Below, piece by piece: positions 16,462-25,485 of a stretch of DNA of 64,000 nt. Below the pieces are notes generated by a model. That model saw only the letters and a program-made list of their open reading frames with translations, did not search any database and was not told where the DNA came from. The first letter of the stretch is position 1. Each line of letters opens with the position of its first letter. Source of the stretch: DASQUK01 sp035697145 (GTDB lineage Bacteria > Actinomycetota > Acidimicrobiia > Acidimicrobiales > VFJN01). The stretch is from the NCBI GenBank assembly GCA_035697145.1, contig DASSDL010000142.1, positions 18,680 through 82,679 of the forward strand. The letters are read 5' to 3'. A program made the translations under genes and the position numbers.

Positions 16462-18479
16462 CTGCCCTGCTCCCGGACGTCTTCGTCTACGGAATCGAGA
16501 ACCAACAGGATCGCCCCGTTCTCGACGTGCTGACCCTTGGCCACCCGCACCTCGGCCACGACGCCATCGGCCGGCGCTCGCACGTGGTGCTCCATCTTCA
16601 TCGCCTCCAGCACCACGAGTGTCTGCCGGGCGTCGACCACGTCGCCGGGCGCGCAGCGGACGTCGAGCACGATCCCCGGCATGGGCGCCACCAGGCCGCC
16701 CGTAGTAGCGGCCGCGGCACCGGACGCCACGAAGCGGGGAACGACGTCGAACGCCACGGTGCCGCCCGGCGCCTGCACGTAGAGGCGATCGCCGGCCCGG
16801 GTGACCAGCGCGGTCGTGCGCCACCCGTCGATCTCGGCGTCGATGCTCGTCGGGGCCCAGCGGTGGACACGGGCCGAGCCGCCGTCGGGATCGGCGCCAG
16901 CGTTGCCATCGGCACCATCGGCCTCGCGGTCGCCGAGCATGAACGTGCCGTCGCGGCGGGCTCGGTAGCGGACCGTGACGGTGCGGTCGCCGTGGGCGAG
17001 AGTGATCCGCTGGGCCGGGAGCCGGGCGTTGCGCCAGCCGCTGGGCATCGTCGACAGCACCGACGCCTGCGACCGGTTGTCGCCCTGTACCCACAGTGCC
17101 GCCAGCGTGGCGACCCGCACGAGCTCGTCCTCGGCCAACTCCAGCGTCGCGGCCGGATCGACGCGGCCGATGAAGTCGGTGGTCGTCTCACCGGCCAGGA
17201 ACGCCGGATGCCGGAGGGCGGCGGCCAGGAACTCACGGTTGGTCGTCACGCCGCCGAGGTGGAGCCGCTCCAGCGCGCGGGCCAACCGGCCGGCAGCCTC
17301 GCTACGGGTCGGTGCGTGGGCGATCACCTTGGCGAGCATCGGGTCGAAGTCCAGGCCCACCACCGACCCCGCTTCCACGCCGGAGTCCCAGCGGACCCCC
17401 GGTTCCCGCACCGGGGCGAAGGCGGCGAGGGTGCCGGTGGCCGGGAGGAACCCGGCGGCGGGGTCCTCGGCGTAGAGGCGGGCCTCGACGGCGTGGCCGC
17501 GGAACGTGATCGCCCCCTGCTCGTAGCCGAGCGGCTCTCCGGCGGCGATGCGCAGCTGCTCCCGGACCAGGTCGATGCCCGTGACCTCCTCGGTGACCGG
17601 GTGCTCGACCTGCAGCCGGGTGTTGACCTCGAGGAAGAAGAACTCGCGAGTGGCGTCGTCGACGAGGAACTCCACGGTGCCCGCCGACCGGTAGCCGAGG
17701 GCGCGGGCCAGTCGCAGCGCGGCGCCGCCCATGGCGGCGCGCAGGTCGGCGTCGACGATCCCCGACGACGGCGACTCCTCGATGATCTTCTGGTGGCGCC
17801 GCTGTATGGAGCACTCGCGCTCGCCCAGGTGCACCAGCCCGCCGTGGGCATCGGCCAGGATCTGGATCTCGATGTGGCGCGCCGGGGCCACGTAGCGCTC
17901 CAGGAAGACGCGGTCGTCGCCGAAGGCGCCGGCCGCCTCCCGGCGGGCGGCGGCCACCGTCTCGGCGAGCTCGGCGGGCCGGTCGACGATGCGCATGCCC
18001 TTGCCACCGCCACCCGCGGCGGCCTTGACCAGCAGCGGATAACCGACGTCGCCATCGGCAGCGGGATCATCCGACGACGGCAGCGTGGGGACACCTGCGT
18101 CGACGGCCGCACGCTTGGCCGCCAGCTTGTCGCCCATCGCCTCGATCACCGCCGGCGGCGGACCGACCCATGCCGGCCCTGCCTCGGCGACCGCGGCCGC
18201 GAAGCTGGCGTTCTCGGCCAGGAACCCGTAGCCGGGGTGGATGGCGTCGGCATCGGTGGCCAGTGCGGCCGCGATGATCTCCGGCCCGTCGAGGTAGCCA
18301 CCGGACAGGCGGATCGCCTCGTCGGCGTCGGCCACGAACGGCGCCGCGGCATCGGCGTCTGCATAGACCGCGACACACCGCATCCCCATCGACCGCGCCG
18401 TGCGGAAGACCCGCCGGGCGATCTCGCCCCGGTTGGCGACCAGCACGCTCGTGATCGGTGTACCGACCGAGCCACTCAT
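16458..18479 (-). CDS. Biotin-dependent acyl-CoA carboxylase, biotin carboxylase/BCCP subunit
   Basis: This 673-residue subunit has a biotin carboxylase N-terminus (VLVANRGEIARR, then ATP-grasp AAAGGGGKGMRIV, ERECSIQRRHQKIIEE and NTRLQVEHPVTE) and a C-terminal biotinyl domain with EAMKMEH around residue 640. It carboxylates biotin for the partner carboxyltransferase encoded 19 bp upstream. The layout is that of methylcrotonyl- or geranyl-CoA carboxylase alpha subunits; specificity cannot be read from this subunit. The stop overlaps the AtuA start. Confidence 0.93.
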   Translation of the reverse strand: MSGSVGTPITSVLVANRGEIARRVFRTARSMGMRCVAVYADADAAAPFVADADEAIRLSGGYLDGPEIIAAALATDADAIHPGYGFLAENASFAAAVAEAGPAWVGPPPAVIEAMGDKLAAKRAAVDAGVPTLPSSDDPAADGDVGYPLLVKAAAGGGGKGMRIVDRPAELAETVAAARREAAGAFGDDRVFLERYVAPARHIEIQILADAHGGLVHLGERECSIQRRHQKIIEESPSSGIVDADLRAAMGGAALRLARALGYRSAGTVEFLVDDATREFFFLEVNTRLQVEHPVTEEVTGIDLVREQLRIAAGEPLGYEQGAITFRGHAVEARLYAEDPAAGFLPATGTLAAFAPVREPGVRWDSGVEAGSVVGLDFDPMLAKVIAHAPTRSEAAGRLARALERLHLGGVTTNREFLAAALRHPAFLAGETTTDFIGRVDPAATLELAEDELVRVATLAALWVQGDNRSQASVLSTMPSGWRNARLPAQRITLAHGDRTVTVRYRARRDGTFMLGDREADGADGNAGADPDGGSARVHRWAPTSIDAEIDGWRTTALVTRAGDRLYVQAPGGTVAFDVVPRFVASGAAAATTGGLVAPMPGIVLDVRCAPGDVVDARQTLVVLEAMKMEHHVRAPADGVVAEVRVAKGQHVENGAILLVLDSVDEDVREQGR

Positions 18480-18498
18480 CCGAGAACCTCGACTCGGC

Positions 18499-20157
18499 TC
18501 ACAGCCGGAAGACCCCGTAGCCGGTCGCACCGGCGACCGGCCGGTTGCGAACCACCGACAGGCACATGCCGAGCACGGTGCGGGTGTCCCGCGGGTCGAT
18601 GATGCCGTCGTCGCTGACGGCGCCGGTGGCGACCAGGGCGAGCGAGCCCTTCTCCTGGATCGCCTCGACGGCGGCGACGATCCTGCCGTCCTCCTCCTCG
18701 TCGAACTCGGTGCCCTTGCGGGCCGCCTGCGACCGACGTACCTGCGACATGACCCCGGCGATCTGCTTGGGGCCCATGACGGCGATCTTCGCCGTCGGCC
18801 ACAGGAAGGTGAACCTGTTGCCGAAGGCCCGCCCGGACATGCCATAGGTGCCCGCGCCGTACGACGAGCCGATGATCACCGTCAGGTGCGGCACCGCGGA
18901 GTTGGTCACGGCATTGATCATCTGCGAGCCCTTCTTGACGATCCCCGCCGCCTCGAAGTCGCGGCCCACCATGTAGCCGGTGATGTTCTGGAGGAACAGC
19001 AGCGGGACGTCGCTCTGGTTGCAGAGCTGGATGAAGTGCGCCGCCTTCTCGGCGCCCTCTGGGTAGATCACCCCGTTGTTGCCGAGGATGCCGACCGGGT
19101 AGCCGTGGATGGACGCCCAGCCGGCCACCACCGTCGCCCCGTAGCGACCCTTGAACTCCTCGAAGCGCGAGCCGTCGACCACCCGGGCGATCACGTCTCG
19201 CACGTCGACCGGCTGGCGCAGGTCGCGGCTGACGAGCCCCAGCAGCTCGTCGGGGTCGTGGAGCGGGTCGTCGACGTGGGGCGCCGGCGGGGGCCCGGCC
19301 TTGCTCCAGTTGAGGTGCGACACCACCTCGCGGCACATGCGGATGGCGTCCATCTCGTCGGTGGCCAAGTAGTCGCCGAGCCCCGACACCTCGGCATGGA
19401 GCTGCGCCCCGCCGAGCGTCTCGTCGTCGCTCTCCTCGCCCGTCGCCATCTTCACCAGTGGTGGTCCCGCCAGGAAGATCTTCGAGCGCTCCTCGATCAC
19501 GATGACGTAGTCGGAGAGCCCGGGCTGGTAGGCGCCGCCCGCGGTCGAGGATCCGAACACGACGCACACGGTGGGGACCCCGAGCTTGGACAGCTCGATC
19601 ATCTCGTAGAAGGCCCGGCCGCTCTCCGCGAAGTGCTCGGTCTGCGCCCGGCGACGCCGGCTCTCGCCTCCGCCGCCACCCCCACCGGTCTCGACCCGTA
19701 GGTCGGCGCCGGCGGACTCGACGAAGCTGACGTACGGGATCCTGTTGTCGCGGGCGATCTCGATGGCCCGCATCCACTTCTTGATCGCGTACGGCGTGAG
19801 CGCGCCGCCGAGAACCGAGGGATCGTTGCCCATCACCACGCACTCGACGCCCGCTATCACGCCGATGCCCACGACCATGCCGCCACCGATCGTGTAGTCG
19901 GAGCCGTAGCCCGCGAGGGCACTGATCTCCAGGAACGGGCTGTCGGGATCGAGCACATTGGCGATGCGCTCCCGGATGGGCAGCTTGCCGCGTGACCGCA
20001 TGCGCTCGACGGCGGCCGGCCCGCCCCCGGCATCGGCCTCGTCGAGCAGCTCCTCGATCACGGCGAGCTGCTCGAGCATGTCGGCGTGGTTGCGCTCGAA
20101 CGCCTCTCCCCCGGTGTCGAGCATCGAGGGCCAGGGCGGGGCGAGCAGCGTCGTCAC
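18499..20157 (-). CDS. Acyl-CoA carboxylase carboxyltransferase subunit (MCC/GCC type)
   Basis: This 552-residue carboxyltransferase has the MCC/GCC-type stretches FGSSTAGGAYQPGLSDYV and IFLAGPPLVKMATGE, and the C-terminal half contains FLQNITGYMVGRDFEAAG and GSSYGAGTYGMSGRAF. A Gly-run loop around residue 155 (eight glycines) is a local peculiarity. I placed the start at the GTG at 20157, four bases or so downstream of a predicted transcription start, so the message may be nearly leaderless. It opens the operon and is divergent from the SDR gene. Substrate is methylcrotonyl-CoA, geranyl-CoA or a relative. Confidence 0.92.
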   Translation of the reverse strand: MTTLLAPPWPSMLDTGGEAFERNHADMLEQLAVIEELLDEADAGGGPAAVERMRSRGKLPIRERIANVLDPDSPFLEISALAGYGSDYTIGGGMVVGIGVIAGVECVVMGNDPSVLGGALTPYAIKKWMRAIEIARDNRIPYVSFVESAGADLRVETGGGGGGGESRRRRAQTEHFAESGRAFYEMIELSKLGVPTVCVVFGSSTAGGAYQPGLSDYVIVIEERSKIFLAGPPLVKMATGEESDDETLGGAQLHAEVSGLGDYLATDEMDAIRMCREVVSHLNWSKAGPPPAPHVDDPLHDPDELLGLVSRDLRQPVDVRDVIARVVDGSRFEEFKGRYGATVVAGWASIHGYPVGILGNNGVIYPEGAEKAAHFIQLCNQSDVPLLFLQNITGYMVGRDFEAAGIVKKGSQMINAVTNSAVPHLTVIIGSSYGAGTYGMSGRAFGNRFTFLWPTAKIAVMGPKQIAGVMSQVRRSQAARKGTEFDEEEDGRIVAAVEAIQEKGSLALVATGAVSDDGIIDPRDTRTVLGMCLSVVRNRPVAGATGYGVFRL

Positions 20158-20161
20158 GAAC

Positions 20162-20235
20162 CCGACAGTAAGTCGGTAATCCCTCACTGTCCAGATTACC
20201 GGTCCGACACGGGCCGGGAGTCTGGTTACTGTCGG
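20162..20235. promoter_or_regulatory. Symmetrical divergent promoter with nested inverted repeats
   Basis: The 81-bp gap between the divergent carboxylase operon and the SDR gene holds a perfect 10-bp inverted repeat, CCGACAGTAA at 20162-20171 and TTACTGTCGG at 20226-20235. Nested inside is a 7-bp inverted repeat, CGGTAAT (20174-20180) and ATTACCG (20195-20201). Each outer arm contains TACTGT in -10 position for its gene. With it go TGGACA (20188-20193, minus, 17-bp spacer) and CCGACA (20204-20209, plus, 17-bp spacer). Both predicted starts lie at or just before the start codons. A TetR operator here would shut both promoters at once. Confidence 0.6.
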
Positions 20236-20238
20236 TGC

Positions 20239-21117
20239 ATGACCTCGGTAGCGGTCGTCACCGGCGCGAACTCGGGCATCGGGCGCGCCACAGCGATCCA
20301 CTTCGCGGCTGAAGGCTTCTCGGTGGTCGGGACCGTCCGTGACCGCGACCGGGCCGCCAAGCTCGGCGCCATGGCGGCGGATCGGGGCGTCGAGGTGGAC
20401 CTGGTCGAGCTCGACGTCGCCGACGACGAGTCGGTGCGGCGAGGCTTCGAGGAGATCCTCGACCGCACCGGGCGGGTCGACGTGCTCGTCAACAACGCTG
20501 GCGTCGGCGGCAACGGCGTCGTGGAGGAGACACCGCCCGCCGACTACCTCGACGTGATGAACATCAACCTCTGCGGCGCCGTGCGTTGCACGCAGGCCGC
20601 GCTACCCGGCATGCGCGAGCGAGGAACCGGTGCCATCGTCAACATCACGTCAGTGGCGGGGCGGGTGGGCGCGCTAGCCCAGTCGCCGTATGTGGCCTCG
20701 AAGTGGGCGCTCGAGGGGGTCAGCGAGGGCCTGGCCCAGGAGCTGGCGCCCTTCGGCATCCGGGTGGTGATCGTCGAGCCCGGCATCACGAAGTCGGCCA
20801 TCTTCGCCAAGTCCGTCGACTACCCCAATGCCACCGGGGCCTACGAGGCCCCCTACCAGCGCATGTTCCAGATGTACGCCGCCGGGATTCCCATCGCCAC
20901 CGACCCGTTCGAGGTCGCCGAGGTGATCCACCACGCCGTCACCACCGACCAGCCCCGGCTCCGTTACGTCACGTCGTGGGGCGCCGCGGAGCTGATCTCG
21001 GGGCGCGAGCGCATGGCCGACACGGACTGGGTGTCGCTGGGCGCGGCGCCCGACGACGCCACCTACTACACCCGCTTCGAGGAGCTCTTCGGGCTGGACA
21101 TCCGCCCGTCGGAGTGA
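20239..21117 (+). CDS. Short-chain dehydrogenase/reductase
   Basis: This 292-residue classical SDR has TGANSGIG at residues 8-15, VNNAG, the catalytic serine in NITSVAG, and YVASK. The start at 20239 is only about seven bases after the proposed -10 box, so translation is probably leaderless. It is divergent from the carboxylase operon across a shared symmetrical promoter, which suggests co-regulation, perhaps for oxidation of the alcohol or hydroxyacyl form of the pathway substrate. That substrate is unknown. Confidence 0.88.
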   Translation: MTSVAVVTGANSGIGRATAIHFAAEGFSVVGTVRDRDRAAKLGAMAADRGVEVDLVELDVADDESVRRGFEEILDRTGRVDVLVNNAGVGGNGVVEETPPADYLDVMNINLCGAVRCTQAALPGMRERGTGAIVNITSVAGRVGALAQSPYVASKWALEGVSEGLAQELAPFGIRVVIVEPGITKSAIFAKSVDYPNATGAYEAPYQRMFQMYAAGIPIATDPFEVAEVIHHAVTTDQPRLRYVTSWGAAELISGRERMADTDWVSLGAAPDDATYYTRFEELFGLDIRPSE

Positions 21118-21194
21118 CCTGCCCGTTGGGTGGGGCAGGCTAGTGGGGTGGCCGGCTCCGCGTCTGCCAATCCGTAGCTGCGAGGATGTCCCCC

Positions 21195-21680
21195 GTGCAC
21201 TTCGTCGCCAAGCATCGATTCGCGGCACCCGTCGAGGCGGTCATCGCGGGCTTGACCGATCCGGCGTTCCACCGTGAGCTGCAGCTACCGGACCTGGAGC
21301 TGCTCGACGTCAACGACCACACCAACGGGACCGAGACCGTGTTGCGCCTGCGCTACGACTTCATCGGCCAGCTCGACCCGTTGGCCCGCCGCCTCCTCGG
21401 TGGTCGGCGGCTGACGTGGCTACAGGAGCTCCGCCTCGATCGGGCGAGCGGTGCCGGACGGCTCACGTTCGAGGCGGAGGCCGACCCCCGGCGCCTCCAC
21501 GGCCGCGCCGATGTCGCCCTCGCGCCCGACGATGGCGGAACGCGGCGCCTATTGGAAGGCGAGTTGGTGGTGGCGGTGCCGGTCGTCGGCAGCAGCGCCG
21601 AGCGCCGCATCGTTCCGGGGCTGCTGCGCCGCCTGGACATCGAGGCCAACGCACTCGACCAGCGCCTCCGATCCGGGTGA
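21195..21680 (+). CDS. DUF2505 family SRPBCC-like protein
   Basis: This 161-residue protein resembles DUF2505: HFVAKHRFAAPVEAVIAGLTD at the start, a strand-rich middle, and a C-terminal helix. The fold suggests a hydrophobic ligand pocket. The GTG at 21195 has GAGGA eight bases upstream and is preferred over an ATG at 21186. It lies just ahead of the WS/DGAT gene in the same direction, consistent with lipid binding, though no function is established for the family. Confidence 0.7.
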   Translation: MHFVAKHRFAAPVEAVIAGLTDPAFHRELQLPDLELLDVNDHTNGTETVLRLRYDFIGQLDPLARRLLGGRRLTWLQELRLDRASGAGRLTFEAEADPRRLHGRADVALAPDDGGTRRLLEGELVVAVPVVGSSAERRIVPGLLRRLDIEANALDQRLRSG

Positions 21681-21751
21681 CATGACGCGAACGGCCTGAT
21701 TGGATGACCCCCGGGGAGGTAAGGACCTCCCACGATGAGGAGGAGTCGCGC

Positions 21752-23239
21752 ATGGATCGCTTGAGCCCGTTGGACGCGTCGTTCCTCCACATAGAGAACG
21801 ACGTGAACCACATGCACATCGGCTCCGTCGGCATCTTCGAAGGGCCACCCCCGACATACGAGGAGCTGACGAGCGCTGTGGGCGGCCGGCTGGCGCTCGT
21901 GCCGCGTTACCGCCAGAAGGTGGCGATGGTTCCGCTGTCGCTGGGCCGCCCGGTGTGGGTCGACGACCCTCATTTCAACATCGAGTACCACGTCCGCCAC
22001 ACGGCGCTGCCCGAGCCGGGAGGCGAACCGGAGCTGCGCCGCCTCGTCGGCCGGGTCATGTCGCAGCGGCTCGACCGCGGCAAGCCGCTGTGGGAGATCT
22101 GGATGGCCGAGGGCCTGGAAGACGGCCGCTGGGCGATGGTGTCCAAGGTCCACCACTGCCTCGTCGACGGCGTGTCCGGAACCGAGCTCCTGGCGGTGTT
22201 GCTGGACCTCTCGCCCGAGGTGCCCCCGCCGGTCGCCGACGGGTGGCACCCGGCGGCGGAGCCCAGCCCCATCCGGCTGGCCCATGATGCGGTCGTCGAC
22301 CTGCTGACCAGCCCCTACGAGCAGGTACGGGCCGCCGGGTCGATCGTGCGGCGGCCGCGGCACACCCTCGACACGCTGCGGGAGCTGGCCACGGGATCGG
22401 TCGCGCTCTCCAGAATCGTCAAACCCACCCCGCCGACCAGCCTCACCGGGCCCATCGGACCCCACCGACGCTACGCCTGGACGGTCGCCGACCTGGCCGA
22501 CATCAAGCGCATCAGGCGTGCGCACGGTGGCACCGTCAACGATGTCGTCTTGGCGCTGATCACCCGCGGGTTCCGCGACCTGCTGCGCTCGCGTGGCGAA
22601 GAGACCGACAGCCGCGTCATCCGGACGCTGGTGCCGGTCTCGGTGCGGGCGCGCTCGGGGTCGGGCCCAGCCGAGGGCGACGGCACGATGGAGAACAGGG
22701 TGTCGGCGATGTTCGCCGAGCTGCCGGTCGGCCTCGACGATCCCGTCGCCCGCCTGCGGGCCATCAGCACGCAGCTCGACGACCTCAAGCAGTCCAAGCA
22801 GGCAGTGGCCGGCGAGGCGCTCACTTCGCTCTCGGGTTTCGCTCCCCCGATGCTGCTGGCGCTCGGCACCCGAGTCGCCACCCGGGCCGCCCACCGGATG
22901 GGCCAGCTCGACACGGTCACGACCAACGTGCCCGGCCCGCAGTTCCCCCTCTACCTGTGTGGACGCCGCATGGTGCGGGCCTGCCCGTACGTGCCGCTCG
23001 CCGCCCCGCTCCGCATGGGTGTGGCGATCTTCTCGTACGACGGTGAGCTCGTCTTCGGGGTGACCGGCGACTACGACTGCGCGCCCGACATCGACGTTCT
23101 CGTCCGCGGCATCTCCAACGGCCTGACCGAGCTGCTGCCCACCAACGGGCACCGCTCCGACGGCTCGCGTCGCCGCAAGAGCGCGAAGCGTCCGGCCGCA
23201 CCGGCGGCCCGGGGCAACCGCCGCCCGCGAGAGCGCTGA
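21752..23239 (+). CDS. WS/DGAT wax ester synthase/diacylglycerol acyltransferase
   Basis: This 495-residue acyltransferase has the HHxxxDG catalytic motif (HHCLVDG, residues 134-140), the N-terminal MDRLSPLDASFL typical of actinobacterial members, and the TNVPGPQFPLYLCG stretch in the C-terminal domain. It makes triacylglycerol or wax esters from acyl-CoA. A GAGGAG ribosome site precedes the ATG at 21752. The C-terminal 25 residues are Arg/Ala-rich and probably disordered. It converges on the hydrolase gene with a 131-bp repeat element between them. Confidence 0.92.
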   Translation: MDRLSPLDASFLHIENDVNHMHIGSVGIFEGPPPTYEELTSAVGGRLALVPRYRQKVAMVPLSLGRPVWVDDPHFNIEYHVRHTALPEPGGEPELRRLVGRVMSQRLDRGKPLWEIWMAEGLEDGRWAMVSKVHHCLVDGVSGTELLAVLLDLSPEVPPPVADGWHPAAEPSPIRLAHDAVVDLLTSPYEQVRAAGSIVRRPRHTLDTLRELATGSVALSRIVKPTPPTSLTGPIGPHRRYAWTVADLADIKRIRRAHGGTVNDVVLALITRGFRDLLRSRGEETDSRVIRTLVPVSVRARSGSGPAEGDGTMENRVSAMFAELPVGLDDPVARLRAISTQLDDLKQSKQAVAGEALTSLSGFAPPMLLALGTRVATRAAHRMGQLDTVTTNVPGPQFPLYLCGRRMVRACPYVPLAAPLRMGVAIFSYDGELVFGVTGDYDCAPDIDVLVRGISNGLTELLPTNGHRSDGSRRRKSAKRPAAPAARGNRRPRER

Positions 23240-23242
23240 CTA

Positions 23243-23373
23243 AGGCCCAGCGGATAGGGCGTTCCGCAGGCGCCCCGCGTGGGGATTTGTTGCCGGGTCG
23301 CAGCTCAACAGCTGGGCCTCCCAGCAGCGCTGACCACCGAGAGCCAGGATGACGTGCCTATCCTCGCACGTTC
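23243..23373 (-). repeat. 131-bp dispersed repeat, copy 1
   Basis: This segment reappears in the opposite orientation at 58784-58914 with no gaps and 124 of 131 bases identical. It starts four bases after the WS/DGAT stop and touches the stop of the convergent hydrolase gene. It holds a GCTGGG-CCT-CCCAGC hairpin (23311-23325) overlapping a competing CAGCT-CAAC-AGCTG stem (23301-23314). One minus-strand frame reads RHVILALGGQRCWEAQ without a conserved start codon. I read it as a structured, perhaps transcribed, repeat rather than a gene. Confidence 0.85.
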
Positions 23374-24197
23374 TAAGCCTCGGTCCTGTCGCCCGCTGCG
23401 CGCCACCACGTCGGTGGTGGGTACAGCGTGGCGGTGCCCCGCGGCGGGCTGAATCGCCGGAACGAGCCTTCGGGCTGCGCCAGGCGGTCGGCGATCGCGA
23501 GGATGACCGCAGGGTTGTGGCCGAGCCCGCAGTGGCTGCCCCTGACCTCGATGTTCTCGGCGCGGGGATGTTCCGCCTCGATGCACAGGTGCCAGCGGGC
23601 AACGCCGTCGGTGCGGGTGTAGATCGCGGTCGACGGCACCTGCAGCGGCTGCTCCTCGAGAGTCACTGGGTGCGGCAGATCAGGCCCCGGATTGAGCCAG
23701 TCGAACAAGCGGGTGGCGTTGCTGCGGTCGCCGGGCCGCATGCGGAACGGGCTGCCGAGGGTGATCACCCGCCGCACCGCCCGCGGCCGCCATCGCGCCA
23801 GGGCTCGCGCGTAGATGCCGCCGAGGCTCCATCCCACCAGGCTGACCGAGCGCGCGCTGTCGCGGTGGATGGCGTCGAGCCGACGCACGAGGCCGTCCAC
23901 CAGAGGGGCCCGGGGGCCCAGGTTCCTCCCGAGGCCCCAGCGGTGGACCTCATAGCCGCGGGACCGCAGGACCGAGCGCAGCGCCACAGTCGACCAGTCG
24001 TCCGCCATGAAGCCGGGAAGGATGAGCACCGGATGGCCGTCGCCCGCCGGCATCAGCCGGAACAAGGGCAGCGACACGCCGAAGCCAACGAGCTCGGCGA
24101 GGGCCCGCTGTTGCTCCAGGGCGCCCAGCAGCAACGACGGCGGCCGGACCGCCGGTCGGGCCCGGCCGGTCGTGCGTGACTCGGCTGTGTCGGTCAT
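23373..24197 (-). CDS. Alpha/beta hydrolase, lipase-like
   Basis: This 274-residue serine hydrolase has the nucleophile elbow GWSLGG (Ser124), an oxyanion segment PGFMADD near residue 62, and a plausible catalytic histidine in EVRGSHCGLGHNP. No signal peptide is seen. The ATG at 24197 has a short GGGA site. It faces the WS/DGAT gene, so lipid turnover is a reasonable but unproven role. Confidence 0.82.
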   Translation of the reverse strand: MTDTAESRTTGRARPAVRPPSLLLGALEQQRALAELVGFGVSLPLFRLMPAGDGHPVLILPGFMADDWSTVALRSVLRSRGYEVHRWGLGRNLGPRAPLVDGLVRRLDAIHRDSARSVSLVGWSLGGIYARALARWRPRAVRRVITLGSPFRMRPGDRSNATRLFDWLNPGPDLPHPVTLEEQPLQVPSTAIYTRTDGVARWHLCIEAEHPRAENIEVRGSHCGLGHNPAVILAIADRLAQPEGSFRRFSPPRGTATLYPPPTWWRAAGDRTEA

Positions 24198-24293
24198 GGC
24201 GTCCCTGCCGGGGTGCCGGCTGTGCAACGACGATACCGGCCCCGCACGGTCCACCAAGCCGACGACCTGCTCCGCGCGGCGGCGACCTGACGC

Positions 24294-25385
24294 TCAGGCG
24301 TTGCGCCGGGCGCGGGTCCGTACCAGACGCACGCGATAGTTGATGCCCCGGTCGGACGACCACGGCGAGAACGGTGCCATGACCAGGCCGGACAAAGCCA
24401 GCAGCGCGGCGTCGTAGTTGACCCGCCAGCCGGCGAAGTCGCGCCACGCCTGGTCGCGGTCCGACCTGAGCGGCACGCCCACGTCGGCGAGCTCGGCCAG
24501 GACCTGGTCGAACTCGTCTCGGGTGATCGAGATGGGATCGGTCGGGGCCGGGTCGGGGTCGAATTGGATGCCGTACGGCGCGGCGATGCGCCGGAGGGCC
24601 AGGTACCCGGCTCGCAGGCACAGTTGGGCTTGCCACGACCGGGGCAGGTCGATCGCCGAGGCGCGCAGCGAGGCGCTGTCGAGAACCCCGCCAGCAGCGG
24701 TGATCCACGACCGTTCCGGGTGCGGGCTGCGGAAGAACGGCAGCGACAGGTAGGAGGTGTGCGACTCCTCGACCTCCGTGAACCAGCGTTCCCATTCGAG
24801 CCAGAAGTCGTCCAGCTCCTCGATCCAGCCGATCCGCTTGGCCCGGCGGAACAGGGCGAGGGGCGTGGGGGGCGTGCCAGCCCGGACATCGAGCTGCGAG
24901 ACCAGCACCTCGCGGCGGGAGAACATCTGGTACATGGTCGGCAGGAAGCTGATGAGCAGGGCCACCAGACCCAGTCCCAAGGTGGCCTCGACGAAGGTGG
25001 CGGCGATCACCGGTTCGTGATGATCGACTGCGAAGCCGAGCGTCAGCAGCGACGAGCCGGACTGCTCGAACGCGTCGCGGGGCCAGTCCAGGCCCAGCGC
25101 CCAATAGATCGGCATGAACCCCAGGAGGACCGCGGCCAACCACACCAAGGGCAGCGTGAGCAGTGCGAACGGCGCGAACCGGGACATGATGCGGTCGGCG
25201 GCCTCCCACGTGGGGGCGCGGCGGACCCGCATGTCGAACGGCATGCGGAGTGACACGAACACCCACCGGGCCAGCAGCACCGGTTCGGCCCGGGGCACGA
25301 CCACCGTCTTGACGGCGGAGGCAAGGGTGCCCGTGACGATCGCCGCCCCGGCGAGAAACGCCAACACTCGGGCGACGGCGACCAT
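24294..25385 (-). CDS. Multi-spanning membrane protein with pore-like segment
   Basis: This 363-residue protein has a hydrophobic N-terminal helix (residues 1-25), a second around 70-95, a short hydrophobic loop with GSSLLTLGF near 110-120, and another helix around 127-150. The rest is a cytosolic domain of about 200 residues. The order helix, TxGF-like loop, helix is reminiscent of a two-helix ion channel pore, but the canonical potassium filter TVGYG is not present. I do not recognise the family. It is a single gene between two short intergenic gaps. Confidence 0.7.
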   Translation of the reverse strand: MVAVARVLAFLAGAAIVTGTLASAVKTVVVPRAEPVLLARWVFVSLRMPFDMRVRRAPTWEAADRIMSRFAPFALLTLPLVWLAAVLLGFMPIYWALGLDWPRDAFEQSGSSLLTLGFAVDHHEPVIAATFVEATLGLGLVALLISFLPTMYQMFSRREVLVSQLDVRAGTPPTPLALFRRAKRIGWIEELDDFWLEWERWFTEVEESHTSYLSLPFFRSPHPERSWITAAGGVLDSASLRASAIDLPRSWQAQLCLRAGYLALRRIAAPYGIQFDPDPAPTDPISITRDEFDQVLAELADVGVPLRSDRDQAWRDFAGWRVNYDAALLALSGLVMAPFSPWSSDRGINYRVRLVRTRARRNA

Positions 25386-25485
25386 CGCGGCCGGAGCCTA
25401 CCGGCCGAGTGCTCCGGCCATCCCTGCCCTGATCGAACGCCGCCAGCGAACGCAAGCGGAGGCGTGGGCGTTCGTTCAGACGCGT

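Noticed and set aside
23243..23373. tRNA or 6S-type RNA for the 131-bp repeat
   Set aside because: It does not fold as a cloverleaf by eye and lacks an acceptor stem or T-loop GTTCRA consensus; no known RNA family pattern was recognised.
24294..25385. Potassium channel
   Set aside because: The loop between helices reads GSSLLTLGF; the TVGYG filter is missing, so only a pore-like shape is suggested.
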